In this document: positions 55,631 through 64,000 of the stretch, piece by piece
How the letters are laid out: every line of letters begins with the position of its first letter
Position numbering within the stretch: position 1 is the first letter of the stretch
NCBI GenBank assembly: GCA_029876055.1
Contig: CM056876.1
Coordinates: 1,736,001 to 1,800,000 of the forward strand
Direction of reading: 5' to 3'
Length of the DNA: 64,000 nt
DNA from: Madurella fahalii
Lineage: Eukaryota; Ascomycota; Sordariomycetes; Sordariales
The notes under the pieces: model-generated
Database searches by the model: none
What the model was told of the DNA's origin: nothing
Seen by the model: only the letters and a program-made list of their open reading frames with translations
Translations under genes and position numbers: made by a program

Positions 55631-58600
55631 GGTTTATGTTGTTTTCGGGGGTTTTTCTAGGGTGTTTCGGTTGGGGTTGGCGTCTGGTATACCCCGGGAT
55701 ATGGCTTTATATAGGTAGATATTAATTAATATCTTGTTACCTACGCTTTCGCTGGTTTTCGCGTGCTTTTCGGAATTGTGATACTAGCTTGGGTGTATTT
55801 GTTATGTCCTCCTCTGATACCTACTGATTGTACTCCGAGGGCTAGCCTGCCTATTTGACTAAAAAGAAGGTTTTATCCTGGAATTTTCTCTTGTCTCGAA
55901 TCTCTTTAACTTCCTACTCTCCGTCGTCCTCAAGGTCTGGCATCGGTATTACAGACGAATCGTCTCCTTTTCGGCTGTGCCACGGTTCTAACATTGATAT
56001 AGGAAATATATTATGTAAACGATCGTACTTGTCCGGGAGTGCTAGACGATAAGCTAGTGATCCGACTCGGTTTAGAATACGAAATGGACTGATGAACTTG
56101 GGTACTAATTTCCTCGGTGACTTGAATCTCAAATTCCGGGTTGATAACAATACCAAACTTCTATTCTTGAACTCCTTTTTCGTATGCTTCTCGTTGTAAT
56201 ATCGTTTCTGGACTGCTATAGCTTCAGCCTAATTTTGTTCTAACTGTTTTCTTAGCTTAGTAAATTTTTTAATTCTTTTAATTGCGCTGGGTATCCTCCT
56301 CTCTTGTATATCGCCCTCGATACGGCGGGAAATCGGAGGTTGATAACCTATCAGTGCTTCAAAGGGACTTATCTTGATTGTAGAATTGACAGTACTGTTG
56401 ATAATAAATTCTGCTTCTAGGAGGAGATTTGCCTAGGTAATTTGGTTTTAGCATACGAAGTAACAGAGGTATTGAATGAGTGTTTGATTTACTCGCTCTG
56501 TTTACCCATCGGTTTGCAGGTGAAAAGCGGTCGAAAGCCGCTTATGTACCTTTTGCAGGTAATATAAATCGCTCTAAAACTGTGATGTGAAAATAGAACC
56601 TCGATTACTGATATAACTATTAATAGGGCTATACTTAAGTTCAATCTCTTTGTAAATAAGCTCTGCTAATTCTTGGCTGGTAATGGTAGTGGATACTGGG
56701 AAGAATCGGTTTATCTTTGTATACCGATCGATAACCACTAGAATTACGTCCTTCTCGGAGCTATCGGGACTCTTTACCATAGGAAAACCCACGATGAAGT
56801 CTATAGTGATTTCGCTCTAAGGCCGTGTGGGAATCGGCAACGATTTAAGCGATCTATACAGCTTATACCGTCTTGTCTTGTTGACTTAGTAGGTATAGCA
56901 GGTTCTGCAGTAGTCTTTGATATCTTTGGTTATACTATGCCAGAAGTATTTTCTTTATAACAGTTCGAGAGTCTTTTCGATACCAAAATAACCTACTAAC
57001 GGATTGTTATAAAAAAGCTGGAGTAACTCCTGCTTAACGGCTTGCTCTACTAGGACGAACAATCGTCCTTAATGTAGTAATTCTTGCTTATATCCAAGTG
57101 CCTATTCGGACGAAACTCTCTGGTTTCGGGCTGGACTTACTAGCCTTTCCTTAATTTTCAGAGTTACCGGATCCGTAGCTTGTAGCTCTAGGATCAATTC
57201 TCTTATAGATTTCGACGGTTCCGTAGTATAAACCGCTTCTAGTCGAGCGTGCTCTCTCGTATATTGACGAGTAACAATCTGTTCCTGTCTAAGTTAATCG
57301 GCTTCTTAGTAATCTTGAGGTCCTGGCAGGTAAATATTCAGCGATTCTATAGTAACTTCTGAGGGACAACCCATTATTTCGGGTTTCTAACTGGCTAGTT
57401 TGCTAGGGTCCTGTACACTGGCATCTTCGCTATTCTCTGGTGTACAGTGGGCTCTCTTGACCCCTTCTGCAGTCGTCTTTCCGACCCGGGTACTGGCTGA
57501 TTTGCTAGGGTTTCTTGTACAAGCTAATTTGCTCTCTTCTGTGTAATAGGCAATCTTGTTTCTTTCTGCAATCAGCTTTCTGATCCGGTTTGTCCGAGTA
57601 ATTTTGCTCTCAAAAGTAGGTATCTACTCGAGTCTGTCAGGATGTTCTTTATCCTTGTAATCTGGTCTTCTCGAGGGGCTATCAGCTGGATTTCGCTTCC
57701 TAGGCTGATGCTTGATGGTGAAATCAAATCCTGCTAGATATATGTACTATCTAGCCTGTCGGCCGTTCAATCGGTTTTGTTTTATGAACCTTTGTAGGTT
57801 ATTGTGATCCGAAAATACAGTGACTTTATAGCGACTCCCTTTAATGTAGTGTCGCCAATGCTTAAAGGCTTCTATAATAGCTATTATCTCCTTGTTAGGA
57901 GTTCTATAGTCCTAGGCCGGTCTAGAAAACTTCGCCGACTAGAATATAATGGGACGTTTTCGGCTCTCTTTCGGGACCTACGATAGGATAGCTCCTATTA
58001 TAAAGTCAGAGGCGTCTATCTTAATGATAATAAGGAGTTCGGGGTCGAAATGATGTAAAACTGGCGTATCTTGAAATGCTCTCTTGAGCTGTGTGAATGC
58101 TGTACGCTCTTCGGCCTCTAACCGGAGGGTTCCCGGTTTTCGTCCGTTCTATAACCCCTTTAGTAAATTACTTAACGGTAATGTAATCTCCGAATAACCT
58201 CAAATAAATCGACGGTAAAAATTGTAAAATCCTAAGAAAACTTAGATGTCTCGATAGGACTGTGGTTTAGGCTAATCTTAGATAGTCTGAATTTGTACCG
58301 AATCTATGCCGATACCTTCGGGAGTTAAAATATAACCTAGAAATTCTACTTTATCCTGATAAAATGAATATTTGCTGGGCTTGTAGTATAACTATGCTTG
58401 TCTTAGGCGTTCCAGGACTTGTCGGAGGTGAGTTGTGTGGGTTTCCCGGTCTGGGGAGAAAATTAAAATGTTATCTAAATAATATATACAACAATCGTCT
58501 AGTAGCCCGCCTAAAGCAGTCTGAATATAACTTTGGAAGGTCGTAGGAGTATTTGTCAGGCTAAAAGGTATAATAAGATATTCAAATAGACTGTATCGGG

Positions 58601-60453
58601 TACGGAAAGCTGTCTTCTATTTATCTCCTTCTTGGATGTGAATCCGGTAGTATGCCTCTTTTAGGTCTAACTTTGTAAAATACTTTGCTCCGGATGCTCG
58701 GTCTAAGAGTTCTGAGATCAACGGTAAAGGGTACCGATTCTTGACCGTTATTCGGTTGAGTCCGCGGTAATCTATATATAAGTATAGAGTACTATCTTTC
58801 TTTAGGATAAATAAGATAGGACTTGTAGCTGAACTCTGGGATAGACGAATATAGCCTTTCGCCAGGTTTTCGTATAGATATTCCTCTAAAATCGAAAGTT
58901 TATATCGTGATAGAGGGTAAAGAGGTCCAATAGGAGGAATAGTGTTGGGGAGTAGATTAATAGTATGATTAGTGCTTTTGAAAGAAGGTAGAATATCTAT
59001 ATTGCTGGAGTTTATAATATCTGTAAAGTCTGAGATTTCAGGAGGGATGTCTTCAGGTTTTCGGGGGGTATTCTCCTCTTCCTCCTCCGGAAAAAGCGCC
59101 TCCGGTATATCTAGGTGCTGTATCAAGGAGTAAATACAAGCTTCTTCTCGATATGTTTTTAAGAATTTCTTCGGGTTTTCAATCCGAATACACTCCGATT
59201 CCGTTATAAACTACTATAAATTCCCTTCTAGGTATAACAAGATCTTATAGGATGTTAAACTTAGTATCCTAAGAAGAATAGGGGAATTGTTTGTAATAAG
59301 GGGGTGATTGATAGCGGTATAAGAAATGTATATTCTTTTGGTAATTCCTTAGTAGTCTGTTAGTTCTAAGGGAACTTTATAAATACCAAATGCTTTAACG
59401 ATATAATGGTCTATAAACCGAATACGGGGTGATTGTATCCCGATCTATCGGAGTTTCCTCTGCTTTATAAACTCCAGACTGACAATATCAATCTCTGCTC
59501 TAGTGTCGAGATCGACTGTAATGGATTGAGGGGTATGGTTCAATAAGGTTACGGAAGTATATATTCGTTCTTTGACTGGAACCCCTGGTATATCGTCTTT
59601 ACCGATGTAATCGGGGTTTATATCCGCCGGTATCTGCCGTTTCCCTGCCGATTTAGGCGCGATCCCCTACCTCGGCGACTAGGGTACCTGGTAGCTTTGT
59701 TCACTGATACTCCTTTTTGTAGGCAGTTGTTGGCGAAATAGGTGTTACTACTATAAATAAAACAAGTTAAAGGGTTTCCCTAACTGTCTATGGGGTTCAG
59801 CTAATTGAAATAAGATAGGGTTGACGTAGGGTGATCGTTAGGTTTTGTATATAGCGTCGTTGACTATATGTTTCGTTGGTAATAATAGGATAATAACGCT
59901 CTTCGAGGATAAAATGACGATTTGTAGGTTAGGGAAGAATGCGATGAAGGAGAAGAATAAGAAGGATTTCGGGACGAATGCTTAGGGGCTTCCTGAGGTT
60001 TTCGGTGCTAGAAACTATACCAAATTTAAGTAGCGAGTTTGACTATCTCTTCCCGAGTCTCTGGCTTGTTGTGGACGTACAAGTCGATATGGTTGCTAAT
60101 TGCGGACGAAAGCTTCGTGTAAAAGGTAAGAGTATAAGCCTTTTCGTCCTGCTTCGGGAATTGGGCTTTAAGGGATTCTAAGTACTGATGAAAGTCCAAG
60201 GGAGACTGGTTTTCTCGTTGCTTAGTATTATTGAGCTGCTTTGTAATAGTAGATTCTTGATCTGTAAGATCTCGAATATAGTTTAGTATCTAATCTTTAA
60301 ACGTTTTCCAGTTGTTTTCGGCCTCTTGTCGTATATCTATCGGAAGATTGTTGTAATGACTGTACTATCGATTACGAGGATGTCCTTCCATTTGATCTAA
60401 GGCGAAAAGGATCTGGTTTATACCCGTTTTGAACCGTTTTGGGTCTCCTATAA

Positions 60454-60668
60454 TGTCAGATCGAAAATTGGGATTGCTGTGAGAAAAGGAGAGTGAAAGG
60501 ATGATTCGCATTGAAGGAGCGGCGTCTGCGCAGCTATCGCTTCTAAGGAGGTGGTAGGTGACAGTGTTGAACTCTGAACGTTCCAAAACTTCCGGCGAAG
60601 CCGGTAATTTATAGGCCCCTGACCCTGGCAGTGCCCCGCCTGCACCTGACACCCTCCTGCACCTGACA
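60454..60668 (-). repeat. LTR of the non-autonomous element, left copy
   Basis: 215 bp, TGTCAGATCG to CACCTGACA. Its right end has the direct repeat CTGCACCTGACA twice. TATA box on the minus strand at 60607-60613. Confidence 0.9.
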
Positions 60669-60739
60669 AGGTACTCCCCCTTGCTTGGGTTCCTCCTGGA
60701 ACCCGTACAGAGCTCTCTTCGACTAGCTAGCTGCGTAAC

Positions 60740-61172
60740 AGGTGCTCCTTGACTGCGCGACCGTAGCTGCAACGAACTGACTGACTCGAAGGCTGAATCG
60801 CTGACTGCAGCGAGCTGACTGACTCTCCCTCGAAGGCCGAATCGAACTGACTGACTGCCATCCGCAACTGCGTAAAAGGTGCTTTTTGACTGCGTAACTG
60901 TAGCTGCAACGAACTGACTGACTCTCGAAGGCTGAATCGCTGACTGCAGCGAGCTGACTGACTCTCCCTTAAAGACCGAATCGAACTGACTGACTGCCCT
61001 CTGCAACTGCGTAAAAGGTTTTTTTTGACTGCGTTACCGTAGCTGCAATGAATTCTCGAAGACTGAATCGAACCGACTGACTTTCTCGAAGACTGAATCG
61101 AACTGACTGACTTTCTCGAAGACTGAATCGAACTGACTGGCTTTCTCGAAGACTGAATCGAACCGACTGACT
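60740..61172. repeat. Tandem repeats of about 138 bp and 30 bp
   Basis: GTAGCTGCAA recurs at 60763, 60900 and 61039, giving two units of 137-139 bp built from CGAACTGACTGAC-type motifs. A 30-bp unit (TCTCGAAGACTGAATCGAAC) follows about four times, 61053-61172. Confidence 0.8.
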
Positions 61173-61256
61173 ACCTCCCCTTCCCTAGGGTTCCTCCTGG
61201 AACCCGTACTCTGAATTGCTGGCTGGCGAAATCAGTTGCAGGCAGTGTTGTCTCAG

Positions 61257-62480
61257 AAGACCAACGCTCTTTTGCAGCGCCCACGCTCCTCCACAGCAGA
61301 GCTCCTAGTTGCCCTCGCTGCCCCTCCCGTGCCGCAGACTGGCTAGGTATTGCTACCCCCTTATCTCGCACCTCCCGAGCTGCCTGACGGCGGTAAGCGC
61401 TAGACTCACGCTTACCCAATGGGCTCGTTGACCGATTGCTCCTTTATAACGCCTTCCGAGCGCTGCGCCTGACAAGCGCTAGAGCTACCCTAACGGCCCG
61501 GCAGAGGTCCCTTCCAGGCGAGCGCTTGCGCCTCCCTGGCTCCCGCGTACAGGCCCACCGAACAGAGATACTGCTTAAGAGCAGGCCTACTCACGCGTTA
61601 TCGTACAAGATCAACGCTCTTTTGCAGCGCCCACGCTCCTCCACAGCAGAGCTCCTAGTTGCCCTCGCTGCCCCTCCCGTGCCGCAGACTGGCTAGGTAT
61701 TGCTACCCCCTTATCTCGCACCTCCCGAGCTGCCTGACGGCGGTAAGCGCTAGACTCACGCTTACCCAATGGGCTCATTGACCGATTGCTCCTTTATAAC
61801 GCCTTCCGAGCGCTGCGCCTGACAAGCGCTAGAGCTACCCTAACGGCCCGGCAGAGGTTCCTTCTAGGCAAGTGCTTGCGTCTTCCTAGCTCCCGCGTAC
61901 AGGCCCACCGAACAGAGATACTGCTTAAGAGCAGGCCTACTCACGCGTTGTCGTACAAGACCAACGCTCTTTTGCAGCGCCCACGCTCCTCCACAGCAGA
62001 GCTCCCGGTTGCCCTCGCTGCCCCCTATCTCGTATCCCCCAAGTTGCCTGACGGCGGTAAGTGCTGGGCTTACACTTACCCAATGGGCTCGTTGACTGAT
62101 TGCTCCTTTATAACGCCTTCCGAGCGCTACGCCTGGCAAGCGCCAGAGCTACCTCAACGGCCCGGCAAAGGTCCCTTCCAGGCGAGCGCTTGCGCCTCCC
62201 TGGCTCCCGCGTACAGGCCCACCGAACAGAGATACTGCTTAAGAGCAGGCCTACTCACGCGTTGTCTCTCAGGACCCAAACGCTCTTTTGTAGCGCCCAC
62301 GCTCCTCCACAGCAGAGCTCCCGGTTGCCCTCGCTGCCCCCTATCTCGTTCCTCCAGGGTTGCTTGACGGCGGTAAGCGCTGGGCTCACGCTTACCCAAT
62401 AGACTCGTTGACCGATTGCTCTTTTTAACGCCTTTTAAGCGCTGCACCTTTTAAGCGCTAGAGCTACCCCAACGGCCCAG
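61257..62480. repeat. 350-bp tandem repeat, three to four units
   Basis: Units start near 61257, 61607, 61957 and 62271. The first two are 350 bp and nearly identical; the third lacks about 36 bp; the fourth is partial. Open frames of 80-190 codons on both strands repeat with the unit and have no protein features. Confidence 0.85.
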
Positions 62481-62488
62481 CAGATCTT

Positions 62489-62690
62489 GCCTAATAGAGG
62501 GTCTCCCTCTATAGGACTTCTTGCAGCTCTCAAGGATTTCTCGCAGCTCTCAAGCAGCGAACTCAATCCTGCCTAGCAGAGGGGCTCCCTCCTGCACAGG
62601 ACTTCTTGCGGCTCTCAAGCAGCAAAACCAATTGCCTAGTAGAGGGGCTCCCTCCTACACAGGACTTCTCGCGGCTCTTAAGCAGCGATA
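62489..62690. repeat. About 63-bp repeat, three units
   Basis: GCCTARYAGAGG recurs at about 62489, 62571 and 62634, each followed by a CTCCCTC stretch and GGACTTCTYGC. The first unit is longer and diverged. Confidence 0.7.
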
Positions 62691-63162
62691 ACGTAGCTCC
62701 TAGACGTAAGCTAATCATAGGCAGTATACTGCCCTGTTGCAAGCACTTGGACAATCGAAACAGAAAGTAGTCAGGCCTGACTAAATAGTACGTCACTCGA
62801 CGATTGAAGGAACTGCTTCTTACATTACGTCATCTTTCTTCTCTTGCATTTTTGCGTGGTCCTAGCGCGTGCGGGGTAGCTGCGTAGCTTGGTAGCTGAA
62901 CTTTGCGAATAACGTCATCTTGACACTCAGTAGGCTAGCCGAATCTTCGAAGTGGTTTAACTTCCTCGCTCGCTGCAACTGAGGTGCTTAGGAGAAGCGA
63001 AGATCGTAGTGCTAGAGGCAGTAGAAGCGAAGAACAGTTGCAGGGACTGTGCTGTATAGCGTCTGCGATAGCTTCTGAGCTAGGGAGTCGCTGTTCGTAA
63101 GCTGTACGCTCCTTCGGCGAATCTCCTAACGGTCCCCCGCCCTAAGGGTAGAGAGTTCAACG

Positions 63163-63377
63163 TGTCAGATCGAAAATTGGGATTGCTGTGAGAAAAGGAG
63201 AGTGAAAGGATGATTCGCATTGAAGGAGCGGCGTCTGCGCAGCTATCGCTTCTAAGGAGGTGGTAGGTGACAGTGTTGAACTCTGAACGTTCCAAAACTT
63301 CCGGCGAAGCCGGTAATTTATAGGCCCCTGACCCTGGCAGTGCCCCGCCTGCACCTGACACCCTCCTGCACCTGACA
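63163..63377 (-). repeat. LTR of the non-autonomous element, right copy
   Basis: 215 bp, matching the left copy throughout as far as I can read. Followed by the TATAA duplication. Confidence 0.9.
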
Positions 63378-63862
63378 TATAAATGCTCGCTGTAGATCTT
63401 AGAGCTATTCTAAACGGTGTCGATAGGTAGTATTGTCAGGGAACTGAATTAGATGCTTTACCTTGATCGCCTTTCGGTCCTTATTATAGTCACTAGAACC
63501 TGCTGAAGGAGAACGATATCGCCTGCGTTTTAGTGAGGATTCGCCTAGTAAGATGCCTAGCTTCCGAAGTAAACCCTCTTCTTGTTCTCGTAGTTGTTTC
63601 AGCGCTTCCAGTTGCTATATCTGAAGATAGGTTGATTCCAATAGGTTATTATAGTGAGGAGCTTAACGCGGAACCCGGGAGTCCGAAAGGGTATACGAAG
63701 ATATGCGAGGTTGAAATCCTGGTGATTCCGACCGATGAAGGTGTATAGGATTTGTAGGTGATTAGGGGGTGTTTTCCCCTGGACTCGACTCTGCTCCTAG
63801 CTTACGGGAGGTACTCATCATAGGTGCCATCTCGGCTAACGGTAGAACAGAAGGATCAGAAT

Positions 63863-64000
63863 TATAAAGGGGGTTGTTCTGGGAATACGTTGAGGGAGAT
63901 AGACTACGATATCTTAATACCGAAAAGACCTGGACTAGCAGGCGATATCTTGGTAAACAGCCTCCTATCAATTATATAGAGACTGATCCTTGCGGATCAG
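63863..64000 (-). repeat. 5' LTR of element 3, cut by the window end
   Basis: The first 138 bp (in plus-strand order) of an LTR, starting TATAAAGGGGG where other copies have TGTAAAGGGG. It runs off the window. Confidence 0.88.

Larger units (their letters stand above)
60454..63377 (-). mobile_element. Non-autonomous LTR element with tandem-repeat interior
   Basis: It is flanked by a perfect 5-bp duplication TATAA (60449-60453 and 63378-63382). Two direct 215-bp LTRs (60454-60668 and 63163-63377) begin TGTCAG and end CTGACA and look identical. The 2.5-kb interior has no RT, integrase or gag; it consists largely of tandem repeats. A TATA box (CCTATAAATT) reads on the minus strand in each LTR, and a purine-rich AAGGGGGAG lies next to the left LTR on that strand, so I infer minus orientation. 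Higher GC and lack of transitions set it apart from its host element. Confidence 0.85.
55734..63830 (-). pseudogene. gag-pol of element 3, disabled and interrupted
   Basis: Reading right to left: gag start at 63830 (MAPMMSTSRKLGAES), gag until 63378, then resuming at 60453 after the inserted LTR element. The zinc knuckle is near 59720-59760, protease near 59500, RT at 58350-59126, RNase H near 57950-58030, integrase around 56550-57100 and a chromodomain-like end near 55800. Stops are frequent. In the knuckle region this copy keeps a CAA codon where elements 1 and 2 have TAA. Confidence 0.82.
39380..64000 (-). mobile_element. Element 0: oldest Ty3/Gypsy copy, split by nested insertions
   Basis: This is a minus-oriented chromovirus. 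Its visible parts are the 3' LTR 39380-39631, polypurine tract and antisense gene (39632-40953, resuming at 48352), and pol from its chromodomain end into integrase (about 48709-49929). Element 1 sits inside its antisense gene and element 2 inside its integrase. The remainder should lie beyond the right end of the window. All coding parts carry many stops. Confidence 0.8.
49930..64000 (+). mobile_element. Element 2: Ty3/Gypsy copy inside element 0, interrupted by element 3
   Basis: Plus-oriented. The visible part is 49930-53790: 5' LTR, gag and pol through RNase H. Element 3 cuts it at 53790 between RNase H and integrase; the rest should resume beyond the window. The left target site is TTTCT (49925-49929). 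Confidence 0.85.
53791..64000 (-). mobile_element. Element 3: Ty3/Gypsy chromovirus inside element 2
   Basis: Minus-oriented. Its 3' LTR is 53791-54042, its antisense gene 54730-55630, its pol and gag about 55734-63830 (minus), and its 5' LTR starts at 63863 and runs off the window. A 2.9-kb LTR element interrupts its gag (60454-63377). The left target duplication candidate is GCTTG (53786-53790). Confidence 0.88.

Noticed and set aside
61436..62402. Open frames of 80-190 codons with repeated NAFRALRL-type segments
   Set aside because: They follow the 350-bp tandem repeat on both strands and have no protein features; treated as shadows of the repeat.
1..64000. CRISPR arrays, rRNA genes, secondary-metabolite cluster
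   Set aside because: None seen; direct repeats here are LTRs or tandem repeats, and the single BBE-like oxidase has no biosynthetic neighbours.

Overview
The window looks like nuclear DNA of a filamentous ascomycete, most likely a Sordariomycete. The genes have short spliceosomal introns (about 50-80 nt, GTRNGT donors, CTRAC-like branch sites). The proteins are typical fungal nuclear housekeeping products. The right 25 kb is a block of LTR retrotransposons carrying transition mutations characteristic of repeat-induced point mutation (RIP). No species can be named from this alone.

Left and centre (1-38 kb) form a mostly single-copy gene region. In order: a small mitochondrial-type protein (+), a RING E3 ligase (-), a five-exon HSL-type alpha/beta hydrolase with a long tail (+), mitochondrial ribosomal protein MRPL27/mL41 (-) divergent from the SSU-processome protein UTP14 (+), riboflavin gene RIB3 (-) divergent from ubiquinone methyltransferase COQ3 (+), an unrecognised membrane-anchored protein (-), a doubtful 93-aa ORF (+), a three-exon unknown protein assembled here from splice signals (-), an NTF2/SnoaL-like protein (-), a secreted FAD oxidoreductase of the BBE family (+), a 3' gene fragment (-), HMG-CoA synthase ERG13 (-), a BCS1-like AAA ATPase with a long charged tail (-) and a BTB/POZ protein (+). 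The stretches at 16.9-17.9, 18.8-21, 21.6-23.9, 26-28.9 and 34.8-37 kb are gene-poor and hold short repeats and possible coding remnants.

Right (39.4-64 kb) is a five-deep nest of retroelements. Element 0 (minus, opens at 39380) is split by element 1 (plus, complete, 40954-48346, perfect 5-bp target duplication TTAGT) and by element 2 (plus, from 49930). Element 2 is split by element 3 (minus, from 53791), and element 3 is split in gag by a 2.9-kb non-autonomous LTR element (60454-63377, duplication TATAA, LTRs that look identical). Elements 0-3 are one family of Ty3/Gypsy chromovirus with 251-bp LTRs, gag, protease, RT, RNase H, integrase and a chromodomain-like C-terminus.

The most interesting feature is that this family carries an extra gene in antisense orientation between the end of pol and the polypurine tract/3' LTR. 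It spans 901 bp and has three exons with phase-0 introns, its own TATA box and pyrimidine-rich promoter, and a CxxC...CxxC protein. It is present in all three copies that cover this position. Being antisense to the genomic RNA explains how it keeps introns through retrotransposition. I do not recognise the protein family.
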